DNA from: Ancylomarina sp. 16SWW S1-10-2
GTDB taxonomy: Bacteria; Bacteroidota; Bacteroidia; Bacteroidales; Marinifilaceae
Direction: 5' to 3'
Length of the DNA: 64,000 bases
Assembly: GCF_009669305.1 (NCBI RefSeq)
Contig: NZ_SADB01000015.1
Coordinates: forward strand, 51,581 to 115,580
Shown here: positions 45,149-55,473 of the stretch, piece after piece
Position numbering within the stretch: position 1 is the first letter of the stretch
Layout of the letters: every line of letters begins with the position of its first letter
The notes under the pieces: generated by a model
The model's database searches: none
The model's input: the letters and a program-made list of their open reading frames with translations, nothing else
Told to the model about the DNA's origin: nothing
Program-made: the position numbers and the translations under genes

Positions 45149-45853
45149 ATGGAGAATAGTGATTATAAGATTTTACTTGTCGATGACGAGCCAGATATTT
45201 TAGAATTCTTAAGTTATAATATAAAAAAAGAAGGTTTTCAGGTTAAAACAGCTAGTAATGGCGTTGAAGGTATTGAGGTTGCTAAAAAATTTCAACCACA
45301 TCTTATTATTTTAGATGTAATGATGCCGGAAATGGATGGTATTGAAACTTGCGATAACTTGAGAGAAATGCCAGAATTTAAAGATGTATTAATTACATTC
45401 TTAACAGCAAGAAATGAAGATTATTCTCAAATTGCTGGATTCGATGCAGGTGCTGATGACTACATTAGTAAGCCAATTAAACCTAAGGTTTTAATTTCTC
45501 GACTTAAAGCCATGTTAAAACGTGCTAATAGAACAAAGGCTAATGGAGATAATAGTACTAGTTCAATTATTAAGTTTGGTTCTATTGCGATTGATAAGGA
45601 GCGGTATTTGGTTATAAAAGGCGAAGATGAATTATCATTACCACGAAAAGAATTTGAATTACTGTTATTATTATCATCTCGTCCACAAAGAGTATTTACC
45701 CGCGAAGAAATTTATAATGGTGTATGGGGAGAAAATATTATTGTAGGAGATAGAACAATAGATGTACATATTCGAAAATTAAGAGAAAAATTAGGAGATA
45801 ACTTAATTAAAACGGTTAAGGGAGTAGGTTATAAATTTATAGATAAGGACTAG
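45149..45853 (+). CDS. OmpR/PhoB-family response regulator
   Basis: The 234 residues have a receiver with D56 (IILDVMMPEMDG), T near 86 (FLTARNED) and K107 (ISKPIKP), then a winged helix (SIAIDKERYLVIKGEDELSLPRKEFELLLLLSSRPQRVFTREEIYNGVWGENIIVGDRTIDVHIRKLREKLG). It is partner of the kinase just upstream. The likely regulon is phosphate starvation, but only by family resemblance. Confidence 0.92.
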   Translation: MENSDYKILLVDDEPDILEFLSYNIKKEGFQVKTASNGVEGIEVAKKFQPHLIILDVMMPEMDGIETCDNLREMPEFKDVLITFLTARNEDYSQIAGFDAGADDYISKPIKPKVLISRLKAMLKRANRTKANGDNSTSSIIKFGSIAIDKERYLVIKGEDELSLPRKEFELLLLLSSRPQRVFTREEIYNGVWGENIIVGDRTIDVHIRKLREKLGDNLIKTVKGVGYKFIDKD

Positions 45854-45913
45854 AAAATTCTTACATAAATATGTATAAAGTTTGGTTAATATAGATATTA
45901 ATTGAGCTTTTAT

Positions 45914-46648
45914 TTATGCTTGAGCAAGACAAGCAATACTAACTTTAATATGATCTATTTCTAATAATTTTTGTGCACAAGCCTCAAGTGTTGCACCAGT
46001 AGTTATAACATCGTCAACTAACAAAACATGTTTGTTTTTTAATTTCTCTGAAGATTTTAATGCAAATATATTTTCCACATTTAACCATCTTTCAATTTTA
46101 TCTTTTTTTGTTTGAGATTCAGAATGAATATTTCTTACAAGAACATCGACTATCATTTCTATATTCATTGTTTCAGCCATTCCTTTAGCTATCATTTCTG
46201 CCTGGTTATAAGTTCTAGCTTTTTTCTTTTTAGGATGAAGAGGAACTGGTATAATAACATCAATATCTCTGTAATATTCAGAATTCATTAACGTATTGCC
46301 AAAATGTTTTCCAAGTTCAATACCAATTTCAGCTTGTCTATTGTATTTTAATTTATGAATAAGTTTTTGGTATCGGCTACCCTTATTAAAAGTGAAAAAT
46401 GCTGTTGCATTAGTGATATTAACTCTTCCAATAAAAATTTCTGAAATGGGATTATCTTTTTGAAAATGAAAATTTGTTTTGGGTAATTGAAAAAGACAAG
46501 AGGTACATATAACTTTTTCTCCTTTCAATAAATAATTTCCACAAGCAGCACAATTTAAGGGAAAAAATAGATTGAGAAAATTCCACCAAGTACTCTTTAA
46601 ATAAAAGCTAAATGTATTCCAACGTTTATAGCGTGTTTTAGGAGGCAT
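45914..46648 (-). CDS. comF: ComF-family phosphoribosyltransferase-like protein
   Basis: The 244 residues have an N-terminal four-cysteine zinc ribbon (CAACGNYLLKGEKVICTSC, about 34-52) and a phosphoribosyltransferase domain with PRPP motif VLLVDDVITTGAT near 211-223. ComF proteins function in DNA uptake or in nucleotide salvage; the substrate is not fixed. It converges on the PhoB-like gene. Confidence 0.9.
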   Translation of the reverse strand: MPPKTRYKRWNTFSFYLKSTWWNFLNLFFPLNCAACGNYLLKGEKVICTSCLFQLPKTNFHFQKDNPISEIFIGRVNITNATAFFTFNKGSRYQKLIHKLKYNRQAEIGIELGKHFGNTLMNSEYYRDIDVIIPVPLHPKKKKARTYNQAEMIAKGMAETMNIEMIVDVLVRNIHSESQTKKDKIERWLNVENIFALKSSEKLKNKHVLLVDDVITTGATLEACAQKLLEIDHIKVSIACLAQA

Positions 46649-46933
46649 AGAAAATAAAAATAAATTTAGAATCTTTTTTATTGCTAATAGACAAGTAATT
46701 AACCATAATTTATGAAAAATATCTGAAATTACAAAATATAAATTTGATGGTATATATCTGATATAATAATTGTTAGCTTATGATGATTTATTACTATTTT
46801 TTTTAAAAAGTTGATTGTTATTTCATAATAAAATATGACATAGTATTAAATATGAATTTCAACAAGATTGTCTATTTCAACTAATCTTGATAGCTTTGTT
46901 TTATTTTAAATTTTAATCAGAATTAATAGGTTA

Positions 46934-47752
46934 GTGGCAAAATCAGAATTAAATAAAGAAACTGAGCAGCATTCAAAAATGAGTGCATGGAAAGAGTTTA
47001 AAGACTATTTAAATCGTAATCGTTATGGTTTAATGGGAACTTTAGCCTTTCATATGGTGCTGCTTATTATTTTGCTTTTATTCAAGCTTAATTCTCCAAT
47101 GCATTTTGTCGAAACTGAAATTTTTTTAGATATTCCTGATGATATTGTAGAACAAATAGAATTGGAAAATAAACGAGTAGAAGAAGAAATAATTGAAAAG
47201 CAAAAAGACAAGGTTTCCAATAGTGTTGATGAAATGTTAAAATCGATAGCAGTTAATCGAAATTTAAAAACTGAAAATAGAAAAGAACGATCTGTCCAGG
47301 ATCTTGATAAAATGATTGACGATATTAAACAAGAATTGGATGGTTATGAATCTGATGAATATAGTGCCAACTCAAAAGATTTAGAAAGTTTTAAAAAAGA
47401 TAGTATTCAATTGGCTAAAGAACGTAAAGAGCAATTGAAATTAGATTCGCTTAAAAATATGGAATACTCAGGAGAGAGTAGTGTTTTTTATAGTCTGAAA
47501 AACCGGAATAAATTAATTTTACCTATTCCTGTTTTTAAATGTGAAGAATCTGGTCGGGTTAGAGTAAAAATTACTGTAAACAGAAATGGTAAAGTTATAA
47601 AAGCAGAAGTAATTGAGAAGGAATCTGATACAAGTGACGAAAATTTATTCGAAGCTGCCTTAGATGCTGCATACCGATCTCGATTTAATATAGATAATAG
47701 TAGTCCAATGAAACAAATTGGGAGCATTACGTTTAATTTTATTAGACAATAA
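46934..47752 (+). CDS. TonB-like energy-transducer C-terminal protein
   Basis: One membrane segment near residues 38-53, an acidic helical linker (about 60-165) and a TonB-like C-terminal domain (FKCEESGRVRVKITVNRNGKVIKAEVIEKES ... AALDAAYRSRF). It lacks the usual proline-rich spacer and has a charged linker instead. GTG at 46934 is the longest start; ATG 46979 would give 257 residues and still keep the membrane segment. It may work with ExbB/ExbD encoded elsewhere. Confidence 0.75.
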   Translation: MAKSELNKETEQHSKMSAWKEFKDYLNRNRYGLMGTLAFHMVLLIILLLFKLNSPMHFVETEIFLDIPDDIVEQIELENKRVEEEIIEKQKDKVSNSVDEMLKSIAVNRNLKTENRKERSVQDLDKMIDDIKQELDGYESDEYSANSKDLESFKKDSIQLAKERKEQLKLDSLKNMEYSGESSVFYSLKNRNKLILPIPVFKCEESGRVRVKITVNRNGKVIKAEVIEKESDTSDENLFEAALDAAYRSRFNIDNSSPMKQIGSITFNFIRQ

Positions 47753-47917
47753 TTAGATCCATTTTTTAGTATTAAACAACTGTTTGTCAATTAGTTTAGT
47801 CAGTTTATGTCAAAATACAATTTGTTCGTAATAATGAATCATTCTCTTAATATAATTGAGAATTTATAATAAATGCTTAAATTCGGACATCATAATTAAC
47901 ATCAAATAGCGTAAAAT

Positions 47918-49327
47918 ATGGCTTTATTCCTTTCATCAAAACTTCGAAAAGCTGCTGATACTTCTTTAATAGAAGGTAAAAAAAGCCAGCTATTAAATAA
48001 TTACGAAGAATTTGTAGCTTTTGAACAATCTGAAGAATTACAAAATTATTTAGAACTCGAAAGAGAAATTAATTCGGAAGATTTTAAGCAAAACAAAAAG
48101 CAAATTGAAAATAAAAAGTTTAAGGGAAGTGATCTCGAAAAGAGAGAAAAAAAACTTAAATACCTTTTAAAGTCAAAACGCTATCGTGTTTATGCATCTG
48201 TTCACGAAGGATCTGAACTTTCTGCTTTTGAAAAAACGAAAGAATCAGAGAACCTTGCAAAATATTTAGAATTACAAGCTGATGTTGATTCTGGAAAACT
48301 AAATAAGAAGGAAGGTAAAGAAGATTGGTTACTTTATAAAAAGCTTAAAAGTTCATCAGAGATTAAAGCTTATTTCAAGTTTAAGGATTCCAAGAAACAC
48401 GATATTTATCGTCAGGTTATTGCTTCTAATTTACTACTAGAAATAGAGGATTTAAAAGCCGAGTTAGCCTCAGAAGAGTTTACAACCGAAAAGAACTTTT
48501 TATTAGATAAAAAGCGATTCGAAAAAACAGAAGCTTTTAATAAATTAATTACCTATAAAGAATTAAGTGAATCTGAATCCTTCAAAAAATATTTCCAATT
48601 TAAAAAGAAAAATGATTTTAATCTAGTTACAGAATGGGAATTGACTTTCTCTGAAAATTTTGAAGGTTCGGAACTGGATAATGAAAAATGGATTACTCGA
48701 TACTATTGGGGTGATAAATTTTTAAATGAAAATTACGCTCTTCCAACAGATGCTCATATCTTTTCTGAAAAAAATATTAAAGTATCAAATTCTATAGCCC
48801 GACTTGAAACTCGAAAAGAAAAAGCTCAAGGTAAAGTTTGGAATCCTAAAATTGGATTTGTTCAAACTGAATTTGATTATACTTCTGCACTAATTAGTAC
48901 TGGTAAATCATTTAGACAAAAATATGGTCTTTTCGAGGCTAAAATAAAGGTGAATGATATTAAAAATGTAATGCATTCGTTCTGGATGCTTTCTGATACA
49001 AGTTTACCACATATTGATATCGTTAAAACAAACCCTTCTGGTAAATTATTTCCTGGGAATATTTCGGGAAGTGAGGATACACCAAAAGTGAATTACGGTA
49101 AAATTAAAGGCTTAGATTGGACTAAAGATTTCTTTATTTATTCTTTTGAGTGGACACCAACTAAATTGATATGGAGAATTAATGGTGTTGAAGTTTATAC
49201 TCAGACAGAAAATATTCCACACGATCCAATGTATCTTATTTTAAGTTCGGGTGTTTCGAATCCAAACGCTGATGTAAATGCAGTTATGGAAATTGATTGG
49301 GTTAAATGTTATAAAAGACCTGAATAA
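47918..49327 (+). CDS. GH16-fold protein with lost catalytic glutamates and N-terminal repeats
   Basis: The last 230 residues (about 237-467) follow the GH16 laminarinase/beta-glucanase fold (FSENFEGSELDNEKWITRYYWG, KYGLFEAKIKV, SFWMLSD, FIYSFEWTPTKLIWRINGVEV). The active-site E-I-D-x-x-E has become H365-I-D367-I-V-K370, so both catalytic glutamates are gone. The N-terminal 235 residues hold four imperfect repeats around SExLxxYLxL (SEELQNYLELE, SENLAKYLELQ, SSEIKAYFKFK, SESFKKYFQFK). There is no signal peptide. It may be a sugar-binding or structural protein. A terminator follows. Confidence 0.8.
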   Translation: MALFLSSKLRKAADTSLIEGKKSQLLNNYEEFVAFEQSEELQNYLELEREINSEDFKQNKKQIENKKFKGSDLEKREKKLKYLLKSKRYRVYASVHEGSELSAFEKTKESENLAKYLELQADVDSGKLNKKEGKEDWLLYKKLKSSSEIKAYFKFKDSKKHDIYRQVIASNLLLEIEDLKAELASEEFTTEKNFLLDKKRFEKTEAFNKLITYKELSESESFKKYFQFKKKNDFNLVTEWELTFSENFEGSELDNEKWITRYYWGDKFLNENYALPTDAHIFSEKNIKVSNSIARLETRKEKAQGKVWNPKIGFVQTEFDYTSALISTGKSFRQKYGLFEAKIKVNDIKNVMHSFWMLSDTSLPHIDIVKTNPSGKLFPGNISGSEDTPKVNYGKIKGLDWTKDFFIYSFEWTPTKLIWRINGVEVYTQTENIPHDPMYLILSSGVSNPNADVNAVMEIDWVKCYKRPE

Positions 49328-49348
49328 ATTTTATTTGATTAAAATATA

Positions 49349-49384
49349 AAAATGCCCCAGCTCATTAGAGTTGGGGCATTTTCT
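49349..49384. terminator. Bidirectional terminator
   Basis: AAAATGCCCCA pairs with TGGGGCATTTT, extended by CTC/GAG inside, between the convergent GH16 and RND genes. Confidence 0.9.
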
Positions 49385-49404
49385 ATTTATTTACTTTTAT
49401 AGTT

Positions 49405-52400
49405 TTATTTCTGTCTCTTTTCAGCAAAGCGATATAATCTGTGCTCAACTTGAGTAGAGATTCTAAACATGACTGGAGCAATAATTAATGTTAGGAAAGT
49501 AGAAACGGTTAAACCGAATATGACTGTCCACGACATTGGTCCCCAAAATGATGTACTATCGCTACCAAATGATAAATGAGGATTAAACTCACTAAATAGA
49601 GTTAGAAAATTGAAGTTCATACCAATGGCTAAAGGTAAAAGACCTAACACTGTTGTAATTGCTGTAAGCATTACAGGGCGTAAACGCGTTTTTCCAGCTT
49701 GAGCTATACAATCAATTTCTTGTTGTGGCGTAAGATACTTTCTACCTCCCAGATCAGTAGTTGCTTTTTTCTCTTTTCTAAGTAAATCGATATAATCGAC
49801 CAAAACAATTCCATTGTTTACCACAATACCTGCTAGCGATATAATTCCAATACCAGTCATTAATACAACAAATGGCATTTGGAAAGTTCCTAAACCAAGG
49901 AATACACCAATGGTACTAAACAGAACCGTAATCATAATAATAAGAGGCTTAACAGCAGAGTTAAACTGAGTTACGAGTATTAATGTTATTAAAGCCAGAG
50001 CAATCATCAGCGCCTCTGTTAAGAATGCAGATGTTTCATCTTGCTCTTCTTGTTCACCTGTTAGTTTAAATTCATATGATTTTGGCATTTCGTAATCAGC
50101 CATTAACTTTTTAATACGTGAATTAATTTTATTGGCATTAAATCCTTCAATAACATTTGAATAGATTGTTACAACACGTTTGTTTTCTATACGGTTAATT
50201 TTTTCGTAGGTTGAACCATACTTATAGGAAGCAACCGATGAAATAGGAATCTGAATGAATTTATTATTCACCGGGCTCACTAAGGAAATTTTTTGATTCA
50301 TAAGAGCTGGAACATCGTAACGATACTTATCGCTTAAACGTAACATGATATCATATTCATCTTCACCATCCTTAAATTTAGATACTTCTAAACCATAAAG
50401 AGAAGTACGAAGTGCACTGGCAACCTGACTTGTAGATAAACCAAAACGACGAACTTTATCTCTATCAATATTGATCAACATTTCTGGTTTCCCTTGGTCC
50501 AGGTCAAGTTTTAAACCTTCAACTCCAGGAATTTTATCGTCATCAAGCATTTCTTTAATATTATTAGAAACGCTTAATAACTTTTTAAAATTATCACCAG
50601 AAATTTCCAAGTTAATTGGATACCCAACAGGAGGGCCATCACTATTTTTCTCAACAAATATTTTAGCACCAACAAATCCTTCAAGATTTTTCGAAACTAA
50701 TTTCATTATTTCTGATGTATTGTGTCCTTTTCTATCTTTAAACTCTACAAAAGAAATGGTTGTTAAAGATTTATTAGCTGCACGAGATCCTTCGAACATG
50801 CCTCCTTTACCAGATCCAACATTAGTGGCTATCGATCGGATAATATCTTGGTAAGGTTCAAGCGTTTTCTTGACAATTTTTTCTACTTTTCTTGATACTT
50901 CATCCGTTTTATGAATATCGGTTCCCAATGGTAATTCCATAGTTATATATACCGATTTTGGATCATTATCTGGAAAAAAGACTACAGTTGGATTGCTACC
51001 AAAATAAAAAGAGATAGATCCAATCATTAATAGAAAGGTTGCCGCAAAGAAAATAAGTGGACGGTAGCCTTTCAATGCAAATCGTAAACTATTCTCGTAG
51101 ATATTCTCAAGTGCTACCAATACTTTAAGTTGGAACCAGCGAGCAAATGGTCTTAATGCAAATAGATTAAATATCATGATTATCGCAATACATGTTAATA
51201 TATTGGCAAACAAAATGTTTGATGTAATATAGAATGGTATCGATATTGCGATTATAATTGATGCAATTGTTATGACACGTTTGTATTTTAGCTTTGCTTT
51301 TATATTATCAATTTTAACAAAAGTTGCCGTAAAAACGGGATTAAGAATAAGAGCTACAAATAATGATGATGTTAAAACGATAATCAGAGTAATTGGTAGG
51401 TATTTCATAAATTCACCCATAATGCCACCCCACAATAATAGAGGGAAAAAGGCTGCAACTGTTGTTGCTGTTGATGAAATAATAGGACCTGCAATTTCAC
51501 TCACACCTTTTTTTGTTGCTTCGAGAGGAGAGAGGCCTTCTTCGTGGAGTCGATAAACATTCTCGACGACGACAATGGCATTATCTACCAGCATACCTAA
51601 GGCAAGAATAAGAGAAAAAAGAACCATTGTATTTATGGTATATCCCATTTGGTTAAGTACTATGAATGATAAAAACATCGACATAGGAATTGCCAAACCA
51701 GAGAATAGTGCATTTCTTAATCCCATAAATAGATATAGAATTAGTACAACTAATATCATACCCATGATAATAGAATTCTCCAAATCGCTAATCATACCAC
51801 GAACATCTTCTGATGTATCGTTGGTTACTGTAACCATTAAACCTTTAGGTAAAAATCCGGTATCCTTAAGCTCAGCTATAATTTTATAAATATGATCGGT
51901 AGCTGCAAGAAGATTTTCTCCTGATTTTTTAGTTAATGAAAGAGATACAACCGGATGGTTATTTAAACGAGAAATGGAAGAAAGTTCTTCATAGCCATCT
52001 TCAACTTCAGCAACATCCTTAAGGTAAACCACCTTATTGTTTGTGACTTTGATAATGGTATTCTCAATTTGTTCCATCGAGGTATAGTCGGCTGATGTAC
52101 GAATACTTCGTCGAGTTCTATCTGTGATTAAAGTACCAGCACTTATTGTCACATTCTCGTCAGCAATTGCTGTTTCTATATCTTTAAAAGCAATACCATT
52201 TGCTTCCATTTTGTGTAAATCGACGTTGATTTTAATTTCACGCTCGTCTATACCTTTAATGTCAGCTTCAGAAATTTCACTCAGATATTCAAACTTATCT
52301 TGTAATTCTTCAGCAAAATGTTTTAGGTTATTTAAACCATAGTCACCCGATAGGTTAACATTCAAAATAGGGAAGTCGGCAAAATCAATATCTTCTACAC

Positions 52401-52830
52401 TAGGATTGTTTGGTAAATCATCAGGTAACTCACTTAAGGCTTTATCAACCTTATCTTTGGTGTCTTGTAATGCTTGTTTAACCTCAATATTTGTATTAAA
52501 CTCAACGACAATCATACTCATATCTTCGTAAGAAGCAGAAGATAACTTTTTGACATTTTTCAAAGATTTTAATTCCTTCTCGATTGGTCTTGTTACCAAA
52601 TTTTCAATATCCACAGGTGAATTACCAGGATAAGGCGTAGAGATAGAAATGCTTGGAATAACTACTTCAGGAAATAATTCTCGTGGCATTCCGATATAGG
52701 AAAATAAGCCATACACACATAAAAGTGCAGTCAGAATAAAAATGGAATTCTTATTCTTTAAAGCTGCAAACGTAGGCTTAAACTGCCTTTGTTCTGTTTC
52801 GTCAGATTTATTTTTAGTATTATCGTTCAT
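49405..52830 (-). CDS. RND efflux pump inner-membrane protein (AcrB/HAE type)
   Basis: The 1141 residues have the RND plan: a first membrane helix near 30-48, two large periplasmic loops and two sets of membrane segments. Typical motifs are seen (GMLVDNAIVVVENVYRLHEEG with the proton-relay Asp, MILVVLILYLFMG, VVNNGIVLVDYIDLLR, RLRPVMLTAITTVLGLLPLA). It exports drugs, bile salts or other amphiphiles using the proton gradient. It follows the TolC and adaptor genes in one operon under a TetR gene. At 1141 residues it is slightly long for the family, mostly in the periplasmic loops. Confidence 0.95.
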   Translation of the reverse strand: MNDNTKNKSDETEQRQFKPTFAALKNKNSIFILTALLCVYGLFSYIGMPRELFPEVVIPSISISTPYPGNSPVDIENLVTRPIEKELKSLKNVKKLSSASYEDMSMIVVEFNTNIEVKQALQDTKDKVDKALSELPDDLPNNPSVEDIDFADFPILNVNLSGDYGLNNLKHFAEELQDKFEYLSEISEADIKGIDEREIKINVDLHKMEANGIAFKDIETAIADENVTISAGTLITDRTRRSIRTSADYTSMEQIENTIIKVTNNKVVYLKDVAEVEDGYEELSSISRLNNHPVVSLSLTKKSGENLLAATDHIYKIIAELKDTGFLPKGLMVTVTNDTSEDVRGMISDLENSIIMGMILVVLILYLFMGLRNALFSGLAIPMSMFLSFIVLNQMGYTINTMVLFSLILALGMLVDNAIVVVENVYRLHEEGLSPLEATKKGVSEIAGPIISSTATTVAAFFPLLLWGGIMGEFMKYLPITLIIVLTSSLFVALILNPVFTATFVKIDNIKAKLKYKRVITIASIIIAISIPFYITSNILFANILTCIAIIMIFNLFALRPFARWFQLKVLVALENIYENSLRFALKGYRPLIFFAATFLLMIGSISFYFGSNPTVVFFPDNDPKSVYITMELPLGTDIHKTDEVSRKVEKIVKKTLEPYQDIIRSIATNVGSGKGGMFEGSRAANKSLTTISFVEFKDRKGHNTSEIMKLVSKNLEGFVGAKIFVEKNSDGPPVGYPINLEISGDNFKKLLSVSNNIKEMLDDDKIPGVEGLKLDLDQGKPEMLINIDRDKVRRFGLSTSQVASALRTSLYGLEVSKFKDGEDEYDIMLRLSDKYRYDVPALMNQKISLVSPVNNKFIQIPISSVASYKYGSTYEKINRIENKRVVTIYSNVIEGFNANKINSRIKKLMADYEMPKSYEFKLTGEQEEQDETSAFLTEALMIALALITLILVTQFNSAVKPLIIMITVLFSTIGVFLGLGTFQMPFVVLMTGIGIISLAGIVVNNGIVLVDYIDLLRKEKKATTDLGGRKYLTPQQEIDCIAQAGKTRLRPVMLTAITTVLGLLPLAIGMNFNFLTLFSEFNPHLSFGSDSTSFWGPMSWTVIFGLTVSTFLTLIIAPVMFRISTQVEHRLYRFAEKRQK

Positions 52831-52881
52831 CTTATAATTATTGTAATCCGATTTACTCGGGATGAAATTCTAAGTGTCTAA

Positions 52882-53997
52882 TTATTTAATGTTGATAAGT
52901 GTACCGTTTACAACTTGTGAAGCACCCTCTGTAATAATTAAGTCGCCCAACTTAAGCCCTGATTCAATCATTGATAAATTATTGTATGTTTTTGAAACAA
53001 CAACATATCTTTTTTTAGCCAACATTTTCTTATCCTTCTTTTCAGCAATATATAGGTAGTTACCCTTAAAATCTTTTTTAATGATGATTGAAGGAACAAC
53101 TAAAGCTTCATTTTGAACAAAATCGCGAATTTTAATAATCGACATTAGGTTTGGCTTAATCTTTTGACCCGGATTTTTTAAATTAACACGTACTTTAAAG
53201 CTTCTGTTTGCAGGATCAATAATATTTGAAGTTCGGTAGATTTTAGCTTTGGTTTTGTAATTAATAGCAGGAAATTCTAATTCTGCATTTCCACCAGCTT
53301 TAATAGATGTTAGGTATGTTTCCGAAACATCAGCTTCAACATAAACACGATTAATATTTACTAGCTGTGCAAGTGGTACCGATGGACTTGCCATTTCACC
53401 TTTCTTTTGGTGAATTTTATCTATAATTCCATCGAATGGCGCACGAACAATAGCTAAATCTTTTTGAGCCTCTAAAGCACTTAGATTATTTTCAAGAGAT
53501 TCTTTATTTGTTTTCGCAGTAAGAAACTCAACTTCAGAACCAATTTTTTGATCCCAAAGACGCTTTTGTCTTTCAAATAAGGTATTATTTAAAGCGAGTT
53601 TCGTTTTAAGTTCATTAATCATACTCTGTAATTGCTGTGTGTTTAATTTTGCAATAACATCACCTTGTTTCACATTCTGTCCTTCTTTCACATCAATAGA
53701 TTTAATATTTCCAGATGCTTCTGGTTGAATGGTAATATTTTTATCAGCTTCAACATTTCCTGTAACCTGAATAAAATGTTCAAATTTCGAGACATTCAGC
53801 TTTTCTACATTTACATTTAGAGCAATTTCTTTTCTATCATCTTTATTCACTTCAGATTCAAGTTTCGAGATCTTTTCTTGTAAAGTCTTTAGTTCAGTTT
53901 TAAATTCTTTTAGCTGTTCAACTTTGTTTTTGTCGGCATCTTTAGAAGAACATGCAAATAATAAGGGAATAAGTCCTGCTATAATTAATTTTTTCAT
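52882..53997 (-). CDS. RND periplasmic adaptor, lipoprotein
   Basis: The 371 residues start with a lipoprotein signal (LLFACSSK, Cys near 16), then a coiled coil (about 22-50), a lipoyl half (GNIKSIDVKEGQNVKQGDVIAKL), an alpha-helical hairpin (about 115-170), the second lipoyl half (VRAPFDGIIDKI) and a beta-barrel. It joins the RND pump to the TolC channel. It sits 51 bases upstream of the pump gene. Confidence 0.94.
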   Translation of the reverse strand: MKKLIIAGLIPLLFACSSKDADKNKVEQLKEFKTELKTLQEKISKLESEVNKDDRKEIALNVNVEKLNVSKFEHFIQVTGNVEADKNITIQPEASGNIKSIDVKEGQNVKQGDVIAKLNTQQLQSMINELKTKLALNNTLFERQKRLWDQKIGSEVEFLTAKTNKESLENNLSALEAQKDLAIVRAPFDGIIDKIHQKKGEMASPSVPLAQLVNINRVYVEADVSETYLTSIKAGGNAELEFPAINYKTKAKIYRTSNIIDPANRSFKVRVNLKNPGQKIKPNLMSIIKIRDFVQNEALVVPSIIIKKDFKGNYLYIAEKKDKKMLAKKRYVVVSKTYNNLSMIESGLKLGDLIITEGASQVVNGTLINIK

Positions 53998-54084
53998 GGT
54001 TTTATATTTGTAAAATCAGTTTTCAATATTGAATTCTGATTTGTTATATGTGTAATAAGATTGTTAGTTATTGTAACTGTTCAA

Positions 54085-55434
54085 TTATAGTTTTCCAAGA
54101 GCTTTATCAAATGCAATCTTAGAATTTAATAAGTTCAGTGTAGAATTAATATAAGCCGTATGAGAATTCAGATATTGTTCTTCAATATTAGAAAGGTCGG
54201 TACTTGTTGAAACACCTTCGTTAAATTTTATGAGCGTTTTATCGTAAATGCGTCTTGCAATTTCTAAGCCTTTAAGATCATTCTCGTAATTTGCCTTAGC
54301 ATTCACCAATGAATTGTGAGAAATACTTAAATTCTTTTTAATACTTTGTTCCGTGTTGTATTTCAGATTTTCCATTTTTTTATAGTTGATCTTCTCTTGT
54401 TTAATCTTAGAACGCCTATTAAATCCTGTGAAAATTGGAACATTTAAGCTCAAACCAATCATTGACGATTTATACCATGGCACATTGCTTTTATAGATAT
54501 TTGAAACATCCGTACTTGTGTTTTTACCGTAGTTATAGAAAGCTGATAAATTTGGTAAATACCCTGCTTGTTCATTTCTAACAATTAATTTTTGCGCTTT
54601 AAGTTGTGTATCAACAATTTTATAATCGATATGATTTTCTAGATCCAAGTTAGTTTGGTCGTTTTTAGAAATACGTAAAGGTGTAATAAAAGTTTCCAAG
54701 TCGTTTTTAAGTTCAATTTCTTTATCAATTTCATAGCCCATTGTGAACTTCAGCATAATAAGAGCATTAGAAATAGCTCTTTTTGCATTTGACAATTGAT
54801 TTTCAGTACGTTTAAACATTAACATGACCTGATCAACATCAAGTTCCTCACGAAAACCGTTTTCGTAATAAGCCTTGGTTTCAAAAAGTGTTTTCTTAGT
54901 AATGGTCAAATTTTCTTCAATTGTCTTGTAGTTTTCTCTTGCTACTAATACATTATAATAGGCTTGAGCAACGGCATCTTTAACTTCAATCTCCGATTTT
55001 GTTTTTGTATTTTGTGATAATTGAACAAAAACTTTTGCAGCACCAAGACCTACAATATAAGAACCATCAAAAATTTTCTGATCGACTTTAATCGAGGCAG
55101 AACCGGCATAAGTTTGTCCAAATTTCACGGGTGTATATTCACCAGCAACACCACCAAAGAATTCAGCAGGTAATAAACTCACAGTAATATCTAAGTTTTT
55201 AGAATAGTCAGCACTTGCACTTACTTGGGGTAGACCAGTAGAAATGGCTTCCCAAACTTTTTTCTTAGCCACTTTTAAATCGTAATCACTACCTTTTGCC
55301 GTATAGGAATTTTCTAAAGCATAGCTTTGGGCTTCATGCAAACTAAATTTTGTTAGATCTTCTGTTTGAGCTTTTATGCTTAAACTAGAAAATACCAACA
55401 AAAATACACTTGCAGTTTGTAGTATTTTATTCAT
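54085..55434 (-). CDS. TolC-family outer-membrane efflux channel
   Basis: I start at ATG 55434, where the signal peptide begins (MNKILQTASVFLLVFSSLSIKAQ); the frame from 55452 adds six residues. The mature protein is made of paired long helices (AQSYALENSYTAKGSDYDLKVAKKKVWEA, ALIMLKFTMGYEIDKEI) with internal repeat, as in TolC. Together with the adaptor and pump genes downstream it completes a tripartite exporter. It could also serve the C39 exporter, which lacks its own channel gene here. Confidence 0.93.
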   Translation of the reverse strand: MNKILQTASVFLLVFSSLSIKAQTEDLTKFSLHEAQSYALENSYTAKGSDYDLKVAKKKVWEAISTGLPQVSASADYSKNLDITVSLLPAEFFGGVAGEYTPVKFGQTYAGSASIKVDQKIFDGSYIVGLGAAKVFVQLSQNTKTKSEIEVKDAVAQAYYNVLVARENYKTIEENLTITKKTLFETKAYYENGFREELDVDQVMLMFKRTENQLSNAKRAISNALIMLKFTMGYEIDKEIELKNDLETFITPLRISKNDQTNLDLENHIDYKIVDTQLKAQKLIVRNEQAGYLPNLSAFYNYGKNTSTDVSNIYKSNVPWYKSSMIGLSLNVPIFTGFNRRSKIKQEKINYKKMENLKYNTEQSIKKNLSISHNSLVNAKANYENDLKGLEIARRIYDKTLIKFNEGVSTSTDLSNIEEQYLNSHTAYINSTLNLLNSKIAFDKALGKL

Positions 55435-55473
55435 TTGTGCTTTTATTATCATGATGATTTATAATGTTTTTAG

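Noticed and set aside
50471-52342. Several plus-strand open frames inside the RND pump gene
   Set aside because: They are antisense shadows of a highly conserved pump and lack family similarity or start context.
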